A stretch of DNA of 64,000 nt from Dasyornis broadbenti (taxonomy: Eukaryota; Chordata; Aves; Passeriformes; Dasyornithidae): NCBI GenBank assembly GCA_013397935.1, contig VZRN01011464.1:5498489-5562488 (forward strand), given 5' to 3'. The notes beneath the pieces are model-generated. The model was not told where the DNA came from. It made no database searches and saw only the letters and a program-made list of their open reading frames with translations. Shown here one piece after another: positions 1-13,985 of the stretch; position 1 is the stretch's first letter, and each line of letters starts with the position of its first letter. The translations under genes and the position numbers were made by a program.

Positions 1-3000
1 ATACTTGGTGTCTGATGCTTAGACACACTTTTTCTGGTTTAAATCTCATGGGTATGCACGGCTTGCCTATAATCAGTAAGAACCACTGACTCAAGGCTTT
101 CATATTCCTACTCAGTCTGTGCATCATTTGATTTTACTTTGAAGGAGTTTAACTCAACAGTGGAGCTGGTGACACACTTCTGCAACAAAATACACCTTGA
201 CCACCTCCAGACCCACCAGACAGCTATGGGAATAATCTGAAAGCAAGGTTTCTGTGACTAAGAAGAATGTATGGGGAACAGCAGGTTCTGTCACTGAGAG
301 ATGAGTGTGTATGTTCAATGTCCTGCCAAAACCTCAGAGATGGATTTCACCAAAGGATACTTTGTGGGAGTTTTGGGATATCTGATCATTACTAGAAATG
401 CAGCACTTATGCAAACAGCCTGGCTTTGGCCTCAGCCAGCATTGACAAACATTTGCCATCAGGAGCTGTGTGCCTCTGGCAGTGCTCCTGTTCCAGGCAC
501 ACAAACACGCTCTTTGCCAAGTCCTGGCAGCACCTGCCTGCTGGCTGCCAGCACCTACACACAGAACCACAGGGACAGCCTCCGCTCTGACTGGAGCTGC
601 TGAATCAGGAGTGTGCTTCCCTCTCCTGCCCCCATACCTACCCATGCGGCTGTGAACTAAAGCTGGGACTTGCTTTTTATGGCTGATGGTGAACAAGAAA
701 TTCTTCTGAGAAAGGTGATGGTAGAAGCCAACCGACCATGTGAGGCAGATGCTTCTCATACACTCAGTGGTCCCTCAGGAGGGCACACACAAGTCACATT
801 CCTCTCAACTACTCTCTGGAAAGTCCTTCCTCACTTTGGTGGCCTTCCTTGGGGCCTTCTTACACCAGGACACCCTTGTCTTAGAAATTACTGGGTCCAG
901 GCAAAGAGAGAAAGTAGGTGCTGAGTGTCCCACTTATCAGCTTTGGGTTTCTTTAGGTGTGCTGTATTCTCAAAGCCCACCAGTAATCTAGCACAAAACA
1001 CTGGCTATATACTCTGGCATTTCCTGACTGCACCCTAACCTAGTGCAGGCGAATTCACAGATTTGAGGAGAAGAACAAACCACATTCCCTCAAATCTAAT
1101 TCAGTCTTTCACTATTTTTGTAAAACCACTGTGTGATTCATGGAATACTGACTACATATTTGCTTTTGCAGCCACTCATTCTGCAGCCACGCATGAAAGT
1201 AATTTCCACCTAAGACTTGCTTCCATGGTACTGGATTTTCTGTTTTCCCTGTCTGACCCTTCGTTTGCAGTCTCCCAACATCCACCCATTATATAAGCCA
1301 GTTTTACAAGCTAAAACACAAGCTCCCCATAAACCAGCATTCACTCTTCCACAATGGAACAATGAAGAAATGGATATAGGTTTATTACTGCATTGATGAT
1401 CTATCTTCAAGATTCTTTTGCGTTAAGTTCTGTACAATTTAGTCTTTTATTGAAGCTCAGCTTTATTACATGTATTGCATTTCTTCTAAATATTATTTCT
1501 GTTAAAGGAAAGAAGAAAGTGATGAGATCATCTGTGTTAAAGCATGACACTCTGGGGATGTCATTATTGCTTTTAGATTGAAAAATAACCACAAAGGAAA
1601 CCAAAATGTTCCATATTCCTATAGGTATTTTATCATAGTCTCATTCTGTGGGTCTCACAGTTCCCAAAATCTCCCCTTCCAGGGACCATCAATTATGAAT
1701 TTGTTAGTAGTATATTGAATTTACTGCATTTCAAGAGCATTTCCAGAGTTGAAATGCATTTCCAGAGTTTCTTGCCCCTTATGTAATTTTAACTTGTTCT
1801 ATAATAGCTTTTTTCATGTTTTTTTCCAGATTTTTGACCCAAAGTTGCTTATTTTAATAGATGAGTGCCTTTAAGAAGATATGACATTGTTAATTATGTA
1901 GTAAATTATATTAAGAAGCAAGATTGTTAATAATAAGATAATGGTAATGAGAAGATATTATTTATTTATTCTAAAGGCACAAAAGTCTGAATTAAATCTT
2001 ATTTGAAAGTATTAATTAATGATCCTGCTGTTCCTAATATCTAGCCCACAAAGAGATATAATATTATGCAGTGCACAGGAAGTGATTAAATTAAAAGTAT
2101 AAAATATTTATGTCTCCAGGCTATGAGCTGGTACTGTAGGTTAGAAATAAAACATGAAATTTTGAGGCTGATAATTGTAACCCAGATAATTTTACAGAGA
2201 GATTTTTGTCCTTTTCCACAGCCTCCATTTTTCAGCATGTTTTTTGATGGTTTCATCAAGAATGAAAACACAAACGTGAAGGTGGACACGGAGTCAGTAT
2301 GACTTCACATTTTTCATCTCTAAAAGCTCCTGCGTTTTAGACAAAGACACTTCCCAAACAGGCAAACATATCAGCAAGATCTCACAGCCTTGAATTTGTT
2401 AATTTTTAAAGTAAATGGCAGCTAGTGACCAATTCAACACCTAGGCAATGCAGCACCATTGTGCTCTGGGGGTGATGATCAAACAACGCTCATGACGCAG
2501 GAGGTGTGTGCAGTGGGTTAAGGCAAGCACACTGACCTCTCCTGTACAGCACACAGAGATGAAATTGGCTGTGTCACAATTCAAGGAAACATGATTTCTT
2601 TCCCAGCACTCTATGAATGCAGCCCCAACACAGGGATCAGCTCTGCCCACAGCACTATTCCAAACTATGGTTGCTTTGGCTGGCAGTGACTGAAATGAAG
2701 CTGGAAAGAAAAGGATGAGAGGATTATTCTACCCACAGACATGTAACAGCACACATTTAAATTACTAGGGCTCTTCAAGTCCCTGCCAGAGTCTGTGAAA
2801 AGACTCCCTTTTTTTGGAAGGACTCTTGTGGGTATTGGGATGGTCTTTGTGGATGCAAAGGGAGTCAAGATGTGATGCAAGGAACCAGGTTAATCAAGAC
2901 TTATGACACTTCAGTATTTCAAAGGCATCTTTTTCCACTTTCAGATTTAATGGGGTCCAGATTCTTAAAGATCAAGTATTAATATTTTCCAGAATACAGG

Positions 3001-6000
3001 ATAAAGATTAAGTCTTGTCGTGATCTGTAAAAAAGAACATACGGATAACGCAAACTTCACGTACACACTTGGCCTCTTTCAGAAGAAGACATTTTATGAG
3101 CTTACTTGCAACGTGGATGTGATGTGTTTACAAAAACCAGATGTGGTACATGTGTATGTGCTGCAACCTTCAGTTATGCATTTATGTGTACCAGTAAAGG
3201 GTGAACACTTTGTCACTGACCTCAACAATAGAGTTTTGCAGCTCACTTGGGATTTAGGTTTTCATGCTTGTGGGTCTCTTCCAGCTGAGGGTCTTCCATG
3301 ATTCTATGATCCCATGACTTACTAATGCCTGTGAGGGATGCTGAGCCTGTTGCACTGTACCTGTACAAATATAGATGCTTGTACATACAAAACATCAGTT
3401 CCTTTACATGTTTTTTCAATCTCATTTGCAAATTATGTCATATTGCAGAGTGGCTTAGAAAGATAGCCAAAATTCAATTATTACTGTTTCCACCTCATAG
3501 TTTTGTTACTGGGGCAACTGGGGACCTTTGCTATGGAAATGCTGCTTTCAGATTTTGAGATATTGGCAGTGCTACACAGACTTATTTTGATTCTTAAATA
3601 ATTTTTAAAGATGAAACTGGAATTAATAGGTATGCTTTGAGAGAGGACTGAAATACCTTGATGTAAAAACCTAGATTAACTACAGCAGCAAACTCACAAA
3701 ATGGCTGTAAAATAAACTTCCAAACATTTCGACATAAATAAGATTAACTGTCAGAAGGGAGAAAATTTGCATTAGTAATTTGCTGGACCAAGACTTCAAA
3801 TGCAAATTGCTGTCTTGAAAGTGACGGCTCCTGAAAGATAATGAGGACAATGAAAAAACATGCAGAGTGCCAGGCAGATAGAGACCTGTACAAATGTTTC
3901 ATGATCCTCTGTTTTATGCTTCCTTCCCCATTTTTTTTTTGTCTGATGTTGTTTTCTTATACACCATGGTAGGTTAAGAACCCAATCTGAAATCTCAATT
4001 TCTCTCTGATGTGCTTTGACTGTGTGACAGAACAGGAGCAGTAGCTTCAGAGCATCAGAACTGGAGCCCTAGCTTGCTGGTATCACTGAAGTCCAGGCAG
4101 ACCTCCTGCTGTCCTTCAGTTGCTGTTAGAGGTCTGCAAAGGGCCATGTGCCCATGGTCAGACAGAGCAGAACCATATGTGGTCCTGCTGGATCTTACCT
4201 TGACTGCCAAAGTCTTTCCCAGGATGCTGACTTGGGACCCACAGTGCAGTTCTCTGCTGATATCTGCTGTTATTCCTATTGCTGCCTGCAGTGGCTTCTC
4301 CATCTCCTTTTGAGGAATGAAATGTTCAGTACAGGAGGATGAATGGAGGCTTTCACATTTTTTTCCCATATTGTTTTCTCAAAATATTCCTGCAAAAACG
4401 GTGTCTTGACTTGAAATAAAAATCCTTTCCTAAACCACTGTTCAAACTGAGCTCAGGTAAGTCATAGGTAATTGATGGGATAGGAGAAAATAAGGAGTCA
4501 TCTCATCTCAAATTATTATGAAAAGCAATATGATCAGTATCCTCTTACCCTTGTTGTCTCCAGTATGGCTGCTTCCATCACAGCTAGTCACCTTTGGTGT
4601 TCCTGCAAAAACCAAACCGGGAAAAAAGGCACCTGTACAGCTGTCACCCAGCCTATTTTAGCATTATTAGGGTGCTTCAAAAGTGATTGTTTTCTTTCCA
4701 TGAGCTGAACAGCCTAAGTGACTGGCTCTGTGCCGGGGATGCCTGCATTTAATGAGTTGAATTCCTGTATTTCTGACATTTTTTGCCACGTAATGAAGAA
4801 TCTCCTGATGGAACAGAGACACCAGTACCTGTTTGTCACCCACACTGCCATGAAGCATCGTGAGTGGGCAGTGGGAGGAAGTGATCACTCTCTATACTAT
4901 TTCTGGACCAAAAAGGCATGCCTTACTAGGAAAAGTGCAGTGGGATTTTTATCTTAGTAAGGATGGGTAGGGAGGGGGGAAAGTCAGCCAGCAAGGGATA
5001 AACAGAGGATTTGTATCCCTGTCAGCCTCAGTGTGACATCTCTCACCTTCTATGCTCATCAGAAAACCACACATGCAGGGAAGTTAAAATTGTAGAAAAT
5101 TTAAAACACAGCATGAAAATAAACTGAATGGTTACGAGAATTTATCGGAAACATGGTTTCCAGAATTAAGATGCCTGTTGTTACCTATTCTTCCCTTTAT
5201 CTGACACTGTTCTCTGAAATACCAAATTACACCATTTCTCACCAGGCTTTCTCTCATATTTGCTAGTTATTCATCAACAAAATCCAGTTTCTGAGTCTAT
5301 AAAAACTAGGAAAAAAAGAGGCTTTTGTTATGCAGCTCACAAGCTGTTTCCAGCTGCATGGGAATCATTACCCCTGGCTGGACACAACCCATCCATGGCT
5401 TTTTGAGGAAGATTTTGTGATTCATCTGGGGAGCCAGATAGGAGAGAGCTTGCCACCTATTTGTAGGCTGGGACTTTTCTGGGCCAAAAGGTACTTCTAG
5501 GTTTTGGTTTGCCCAGTGTGAAAAGTGCCATAGAGACTGCACAGTACTGCTCCGCTACCTAATTAACATCAAGTGGAGTATTTCTCATGAAAGGTCAGGG
5601 AAGAATTACTCCCACAGTTTGTTTGCAGGGACAAGTCCCTAATATTAGTGCTCTTGATTCCCAGCAGTCTCTGACTCTAAGTTGCCACAGCCAAAGGGAA
5701 GGCTCTTGGCATACTGAAATCATGTATGACCTTTTTCTTCCTAAAATTTTTCATTCAGCACCACATTCCAGTTTCACTAATGGGCTATTTTGGATCAAGT
5801 GAAATTTTCATTCAGTGGAGAATGCTTCCTGAGCTTCAAATGAGAGTTTCAAAAACAAGAAGGTGAAATAGAAGCTTGATAAAGATGACATTTTACAAGG
5901 ACCTTTCTCTTTATTTTCCTGAAAGTTGCAGCCAAAACCTAACTAGACAGAGAAATACATGACTGGCTGATTGATCAATAGCCTGAAGATGCTTTTGCCG

Positions 6001-9000
6001 AAGTTAATTCATCCAGACAGATTCTGCAGGGAATTCTCACACTATGAAGTTTTCTGGGAGGTAAATTGGACTGATGAATCTTCAAATATTAGTCACATTA
6101 AAATGATCTATTTAAAATTATTCCTCTGTCTTTTGCTTGCTGTAAATGCCTGCAACAGTAAATTGGATGCCATATCTGGGCGTTGGTACAGTGCATCTCT
6201 GTTATGTAGATAACGCAGAACAGAGAGCATGAAAACTCAGTCTGTGGATTGGCACCCACGTGCCAAGGCTAGAAGCACAGAGCTTAATTTAATAGGAATT
6301 GTGACCGTAAATTAATGACAGCAGGGATATTGTTCTGATTCACATGTAGGACTTCCTGGCCTTCTACCAAAGGAAGAATTAATATTCAGGAAGAAGCAAC
6401 TGAGAAAGGAAGTGATTGTTGTATTTTGTTACTCCTGATTCCCTCAGCATGCAAATGCAAAAGAGGAGAATCCTGCAGCTCCCTCACAAAAACACTGAGT
6501 TCTGCAGTGGCTCTTGCTCCAGGCTGGGGTCACTAACATGAGAAGGCAAGAGGAGTCATCAGGGAGCTCAGACACTCAGCCCCAAGATATGCTCAGTGCT
6601 GGAGACAAGCTGGAGGAGCTATCTGAGTCAAAAAGTTTCTCAGATCAGATGAACCAGACCACTAAAAGTGAAATCTAGCTGGAACTGTGTCTACTTCTCT
6701 TGATCACAGGAAGACATGAGCTGAAGCAAGACATATTTTCAGTTCTGTGCATATACCAGCCATAGGTAACCAGCTATGGTGAAAGGAACTCGAGTCTGTG
6801 AATCTCAGAGGTAGTCCCCTGCTAAGAAAAGTTGTTTGGCTCTGGCTCTTAAGCTTCACTGATGCACCAGAGAGGGATCAAACTTGCCACATTCAAGTGC
6901 AATCCTCAAGGAATGTCAAGATGAGCTTCCCCAAACCAGAAGAGCAACATGAGGTGAGGGATTGGCAGGGCACTAGTGGCTGAAAATAAGACCCCTAAAA
7001 GTGATGTTAATGTTGTGATCAGCTCCTGTGGCATTTCGATTAGACTTTTAATGGAAGAGATTTGCTGGCTGTGTGGTGTTTTAGGACACAGGAGTGCTAA
7101 TCCTAGTGCTTTCTTCAGGGAATTCAAGTCACTAATAAAGGACTTAAAATACTGGGTTAGAAGATCTGTAGAGACTATTTTCATAGTGGTACATATAAGT
7201 TTAAATAGGATGTTGTAATTTCAGGTAAATTCCCACTTGCATTTCCCTAATGTCTGAGCATAACCTGTGGAGGAGAACAGAGCTGGAAAGGTTTATAATT
7301 AGTGATCCCAAGCAAACTGGCACCCTTTCCCTCTGGGCAATCCCCTGGGGCTCACTCTCAGAAGTGAATAGCCCACTGGCAATTTTTTTTTCAGTGTTCC
7401 TTTGTAAATTTTTCCTCAGTGTACAGACTTGGCAGCCTGGAAAGTAGAAAAGCTGAGGGGTGGGAAGGACTCAGCAAGTGGAGCACAGGAACCAAATTTA
7501 AAGTGTAATCTCTCAAATTTACTTCCTCACAGCCATGGTCACATCAAAGGGCAGGAAGCAGTGACTTCAGCCTTGGTAGAAGCATTTCATTTCCATGTGT
7601 TCACACAGGATGAATTTTGTTTCTCAGCAGATGCCCAGAGGGAGATCTGGTTATCCATCTCAGTGAGGGTGTAGCGAACCAATGCAAAGTGCTTTGTGTA
7701 ATATCCAGACAGCAAATTTTGGAAGCAGATGTGCGGTGGGGACAGTTGGATTTAAAAGTAATTGTGTCAACGCTTGCTGTCATTTCTGTAGCTGCCTTGG
7801 AGACACTGCTAAATATGTAGGGCTTGGACCTACACCTGCCCCCTGTTTGAGCAGTGCCCTAATGAGGAGGTTTGAGCAGTACCTTAATTCTACTCTGATG
7901 AGCAGAAACTGTTCACAGCTGTCCCTACCTGCCACAAGAAGTTAAACGTGGTCCAAAAAATAGATACTTACTTAGAGGGACATGTAGGTGCATCTTAGGT
8001 AGCTAACTTGTATCTAGCATTTGTGTGCCCATCTTGGAATCACAACAGATTCTCTAGGCAGCACATTCTTCTTAAACCCACCCATGCCAGTGCAATTTGG
8101 GGTAAGAAGCGGAGCATCTGGCAAGCTTGGCCCTGTACAGACTCAACTGTTTAGTCAGTCATTTTTCCAATATCCCCTTTAACATATTCAACAAGCCTTT
8201 GCTATAATTTTTGTCTAATTTTTCTCAGCAAAAGAAGCCAAATTTAGTGATAGTAATGATAATTATTTTTGAGATTCTAGTATTTTTGGACCCTGAGTTT
8301 CAAAATGGATAGGAAAGTAGACATTGTTGACCATGTGAAGTGATGTACAAGACAAATAAAAAGATTGTTACGAGCCTGAAGCTGAGATTTATCACAATTT
8401 GAATTCCTTTGCAGTTCACGAATACCTCACTTCTGATAGGAAAGTCCTATTTCCTTTCTTTGTTTACATATCAGTAATATTCAAGCATCAAGGATCTTTC
8501 ATTTTTCTTGTTCCACTAACCATTAATATGGAATATGCTACTCAAGGAATTTGAACTGATTCCCAAATCCACCTGTAGATGTGCTATAATACAGTACCAA
8601 AATCCGAATGAACTGTTCCTACGGCAGCTACTGTTCGCATCATCTGTCACAAACAATCCATTCAGTGATGCCTGAACCAGATACTGGCAACAATTATGAC
8701 ATTTTATATTACAGTAATTTAAAATCCTAATGCTTTCTCACTAAGGTTAAAATTACACACAAAGTGGACTATTACCAGACTGTTGCTGTGCTAAGGTGCA
8801 TTTAAAAGATTGTATCTGTCTGTAGCAAGGATGCTGAAAATTCCTTCTAATAGCAGTTGGCAATTTATAATTGCTATGTTCTGTCTGAAGACCTTCTGTC
8901 ATGTTCATGTAATCTCTATCAGAGATTTCCAAACAAAATGATTCATAAAGAGCCATAATTAATTGGAAGAAAGCCAGCTTTCTAAAACAAACACTACCAT

Positions 9001-9154
9001 CAGCATCTCTGGCAAGCCCAAAAATAGTCTCTAGGAGATGTCACTGTCACAATGAGAGAGCTTTCAAAATAGTATGAAGATGTATCCTACATGTTAATTG
9101 AATGATTCTGCCCAGTCCAAGACCTTGAGAGCTATATTTATGAAAATTAAGATG
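1..9154. other. Non-coding flank, no gene found
   Basis: Moderately AT-rich sequence. Apart from the CR1 tail near 3.3 kb, I see no gene, RNA or repeat family. A near-exact local duplication of GCATTTCCAGAGTT occurs at about 1737-1769. Open frames are short (up to 141 codons) and overlap on both strands, as expected by chance. GNAI1 would be expected somewhere off this edge by synteny, but no G-alpha exon was found here. Confidence 0.6.
3255..3320 (+). mobile_element. CR1 LINE 3' tail, degraded
   Basis: GTGGGTCTCTTCCAGCTGAG followed by TTCCATGATTCTATGATCCC matches the terminal region and ATTCTATG-type tail of CR1. Only the extreme 3' end is recognisable. Confidence 0.72.
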
Positions 9155-9612
9155 GACATGATCCTCTAGAGCAAGTCCAGAGGAGGTCAGGAAGATGATT
9201 AGAAGGCTGGAGCACCAGTTCAAGAAGAAAGGTTGAGACAGTTGGGGTTGTTCAACCTGGAGAAAAGAAGGCTCCAGGGAGACTTTAGAGAAGCTTTCAG
9301 TAACTAAAGGGGTCTACAAGAGAGCTGGAGAGGGACTTTGTACAGGGGCAGGTAGTGACAAGGCAAGGGGGAATGGTTTGAAACTGAAAGAGGGAAGGTT
9401 TAGATTGGATATTAGAATGAAATTCTTTACTGTGAGAGTGGCAAAGCACTGGAATGGGTTGCCCAGAGAAATTGTGGATGCCCCATCCCTGGAGGTGCTC
9501 AAGGCCAGGTTGGGAGGGGCTTTGAGCAACCTGGTCCAGGGGCTCCTGCCTGTGGAAGAGCAAGTGGAATTAGAAGATCTTTAAGGTCCCTTCCAACCCA
9601 AACCATTCTATG
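9155..9612 (+). mobile_element. CR1 LINE, 3' fragment
   Basis: A 5'-truncated chicken-repeat-1 retrotransposon. The degraded C-terminal end of its reverse transcriptase ORF is readable at 9378-9584 (RFRLDIRMKFFTVRVAKHWN, then GLPREIVDAPSLEVLKARLG). It ends with the diagnostic CR1 3' tail, TTTAAGGTCCCTTCCAACCC followed by ATTCTATGGTT. The copy is dead, with no full-length ORF. Confidence 0.93.
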
Positions 9613-12600
9613 GTTTTATTATACACAGAATACCATTTTGTGAAGCCAAGATAACCACAACATTGCTGTTAGCTGTGTAACAGCTGTCTCTGATTTAAGC
9701 ACCAGGTCACAGCACACATTGCCCAAAGTTCAAAGGGAACTCAAAACGCCACTTTAGCTCAACTGAAAGCTCCAGCCTTGGAGCACAAGGAAGGAGTTTT
9801 CATTCAACTACCATTTGTCATAATTTCTATGCATGTGGGAAGGTGTGGAGTGTGCAAATTCAATACTCAATATTTGGGTGTGCAAATATTAGGGTGCACT
9901 GCACAGCCTATAATAAACCTTACCATATTTTCCTGTGGTCTGTCTGAATTATGTACCTTAGATAAGTACATAAGCGTGTTAGTGGTACTAATTCAGGGAA
10001 AAAACCTATTGGCAACCAAGAGAATAGTCCATAGAAGAAACCCACAGGAAAACTGTGCAGATAAATGAGGTGAAGGGTGCTATTCAAGACTCCTTCAACT
10101 GAATCAAACATGCTTCATCAGTAACTTTTCTAATCAATAATGATACCGAAAATGTACTTAGTTCATCTTTTATTATAATGGGCCAAATTACTACTTCATC
10201 AGCAAAAGACATAAACAGAAAGTTATGGCTTCCTGGTGCTTTGCCCAACATTGGCTTGTGAGCTGGCCTGGGCAGCCTTGACACTGCTCGTAAGTGCATT
10301 TGCTGGCCAGAGCCTCCCACGGGAGATTTACAGCTGTGGGCTAGCTAAGTGCAGTTTTCTAACCACGTTTCCTCTCTGCCCCTCCTTGTGCCCAACAGTG
10401 ACCCTGCCTTTAGAGGAGATGAGAGGGAGTGGCAAAACCGAGCTTAACCTGTTACACACAGAAGTGAAAAAGTCATCTTCATGTGGCTCACTTGTAGTCT
10501 TCTTAGGGTAAAAGGCCTTCAGTGTTTTATATAGAGTATTTGATTGGTTAAGATACATTAACAATTTTGTAATATGAACAATTATAAGCCTTATTATAAC
10601 CCAGTCTTGTAAAGAGGTGCTTTCATGACATGTTTTCTGCTTTCTGCAAACTTTAACAATATTTGCTATATTGAATATAAGACAGTGAAAGGAGACGGAG
10701 CTTTATTTGTAGTGCTTATCCTACGTATTAGAAATTTGAATTAAATAGATATTTTCTACTCCATTAGAATGAATCTGAAATTCCTCCCAAACTCTGTGTG
10801 CGTAGCAAAATTGAAGATATGTTTAACATACTGATGGAAAATATATTACTTCTCTCCAGTTTTCTGATATATCAAAACAAATCGAGTTTTGTGGTAGATC
10901 TGCCTGCAGATATGTAATGTCATATAGCATGATGCAGAAAGAATTGCGTATAACTGGTGATGAGCTAAGTAGTGAAGGTAGGTGATGGCAGGAACACTGT
11001 GAAGTGAAACATTCTGTCCTCTGTGAGTTCAAAATGTACACGTCTGTTCTGCCCTACAGGTGTGCACATCCCTCCTCAAATGCAAAGAGGAAGGCTTAGC
11101 AGCAATCCGAGATGATCCTAGAGGAGATTGACTAGAAAGCCTGTTTGTACCATTATTACCACTGCATTACCAGGAAATGCACTGAAGCACCACCCCTTCC
11201 CGTTAAAATGGGATGCTGGTCTGAAATGTAAGCATGGCAACCTTCAAGGTGTAAGATTGCTGGGGGGGATGAATTTGTAGATGACCTGTGCTGATTAGCA
11301 GGCGTATAAACAAAGGTTCTTCAAAAATCACTTTTGTCTCTGTGCTACTGTCAAGTTCTCATATAGAACTAAGAAATGGAGTAAAAATCAAAGGGGATTT
11401 TAAAATTTGTAAGATCTGTGCTTCATCTATTTCTGTAGAGCTTTGAAGATACACTGTTTTGATAACCCAGGCAGTAAAAGCAACACAGCTTTACCTCAGT
11501 GAGCTGCTCCAAGGGAAGAGCTATTCACTCTGTGTTCACTTTCTCTGCATACCATAATTCATCAGGCTCAGACTCCTTGTCTTCCCAGCCAACATTAACC
11601 ATTTCCTTGCCTGCTCCCTGCATGTAATAACAATAGCCCCATTCAGCAAAGCTGTTGCTGAGAAATGGAATGGAATGAGGAGGCATCTGCGGACTAAGCA
11701 ATATGTCCCACTAGCACAAAAAGTGAAACTACTGTGGTGTATATTACACTGTTGCCAGCCCTCTTCATTACCTTGTTTTGTTTAGGGATCTTCAGGATGA
11801 CTGCCTTGCAACTGGTGCTACACTGGTATCTCCTGCCAGAGTGAAAAACACCACTGTGTCTGAAAAGACTTTTCTTTTCCAGCGAGAAATTGTGCTAAAA
11901 TGAGTTATCTTTCCAACCCAAGAAATACTACAGAATATCTGATGACTTAGTTTTGCTTTGCTCTAGAGGATTTTGCCTAGTCAATGAAAACATTTAGACT
12001 GTGACCTTCCTGCTGTAGTAGATGTTGGTGTCGTTTTGATTTAAAAGCCCTCCATACTTCTACAGGCAGATGGGAAGTAAGAAACAGTTTAAACCCTGAT
12101 CTTGTCAATAGAAATTGAAAAGAGGGAGAATCTGATTCTTCTTATCTCTACTGAGCCACTTTGCACCTGGACTAGAGCAAAATGAAATAATCGGTATCTT
12201 ATGTCTTTTCCTCTAGCTGAAACTGGTGAAGAATGATAAAGCAGCTATTTTCCTGCCCTGAAAGAGGAATTCAGCTCTTCAGATGGTCTTTTACATACTG
12301 GTATACCTTGCTCCTAATAGTGCCTGTACCCCAGCTTGAAATTCTGGCAGTCACTGAGGACTATGCATTAATGAACCTTTGATAAAAATTGTCACACAGA
12401 TCTTGCAATTGATATTCAAAGAGTGAAAAATATGTCAGGAATTATTTAATGGCAGTAGATCTTCAATGATTAGGAGAAAAAGTTAAATACACTGGATAAA
12501 AACTCATCTGGTAGGAAGTCACACTCATGAAAGGCTTTTTTCAATAGTAGAATATAATAAAGACGTACGATCTAAGTGAAATGTTACTAGAACTATGATC

Positions 12601-13018
12601 TCTGATCTCTGTCTCCTGTGGCATCATTCACATAATTGTAGTTATTCTAGTGAAGTGTGCTTTGTTTAATTTTTCTTTCTTTTCATCTACAAAGAAAAAA
12701 ACCCTAACTAAAAACCTCAGTTCTGTAACGAGAAATGAATTGTTCAAGCCCTTATACTCTGAGATCCAAATGTATCAGACTGCAAAGTGAATTCACCTTT
12801 AGAAATCCAATTTAAATTCAAATTAAGGTCATATTTTATGAATTTAATATGCAATTGTAGTATTATTTTCTATTGGAGTCTACTAATCACTCTGTGAAGA
12901 GTGAAAACAGGACTTTCCAAATGAGAGAAAGCTGTTTCTTTTTTTTTTTTTTCTAACAGAAATCAGTTTAGAACTTAGTTGAATATTTATATTAGCCCTA
13001 CTTAGGTTTTTTCTTTCA

Positions 13019-13290
13019 TTTTCTTTTCCTTTTCTTTTCTTTTTTTTTTTTTTCTTTTCTTTTCTTTTCTTTTCTTTTCTTTTCTTTTCCTTTTCTTTTC
13101 TTTTCTTTTCTTTTCTTTTCTTTTCTTTTCTTTTCTTTTCTTTTCTTTTCTTTTCTTTTCTTTTCTTTTCTTTTCTTTTCTTTTCTTTTCTTTTCTTTTC
13201 TTTTCTTTTCCTTTTCCTTTTCTTTTTCTTTTCTTTTCCTTTCTTTTCTTTTCTTTTCCTTTCTTTTCTTATCTTTTTCTTTTTCTTTTC
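13019..13290 (+). repeat. TTTTC pentanucleotide microsatellite
   Basis: The plus strand is pyrimidine-only from 13019 to 13270 (252 bases), mostly TTTTC units (AAAAG on the other strand) with scattered TTTTCC variants at both ends and a poly-T core near 13042-13053. It then continues imperfectly to about 13290. Confidence 0.97.
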
Positions 13291-13929
13291 ATTTAGACAT
13301 AATGGACAATATGAACACGAATTAATTCCATTCTAAGTACTCTACAATTCACTCACGAGCATGGGATTTTAGGAAATGTACCACAATAGAAAATAAAGTC
13401 TGTAGAACTATTGTTTATCTTATAAAACCATGTAACATGCAGATATCTGCATTTAAAATATATATTTTATATCTTCTAAGATACAGTAATTAGTGTTTGA
13501 TGTGTACACATTTATACTGATGAAAATTTTAATGCATATATGTGTATATATATATACAAAATTTAATGGAAAACATGATAGTCATAACCCATCACACTGA
13601 TATTGCAGGCATCAATTTGCATTAGACTTTGCTCCTAGTGCTTTCCTGATTCACCATTAGATGAATTCCTTGCCCAGAAACATTTTGTCTTCTATCATTG
13701 AGCGGGGAATGGCACGAGGGACTTGAATCAACATCAAGCAGCAGAGGTTTCACCAGCACAGCAGAGGAGCCTCAGGCACGGAACTTTTCAGAACCTGAAA
13801 TTAGCAGTTGAAGTCTCATTCAGTGATTTTGGCCTGTAGGAAGGACAGCAGAGTCAGTGACTCCTGTGGGATATCTGCTCTGAGAAGGGCAGAACTTGGC
13901 AAGGCTGGTTCCATCGACCGGACCAGGTT

Positions 13930-13985
13930 TCATGCTGGGAAACAGAATGGCTGTTCTGGGTCAGACCAGGCTCTATCTGAATTAG
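13930..13985 (-). mobile_element. Possible old CR1-like tail, minus strand
   Basis: AGAATGGCTGTTCTGGGTCA followed by GACCAGGCTCTATCTG resembles the reverse complement of the CR1-type ending in which a ...GACCTTTGGTCTGACCCAGTA segment precedes the tail. The match is short and diverged. Confidence 0.4.
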
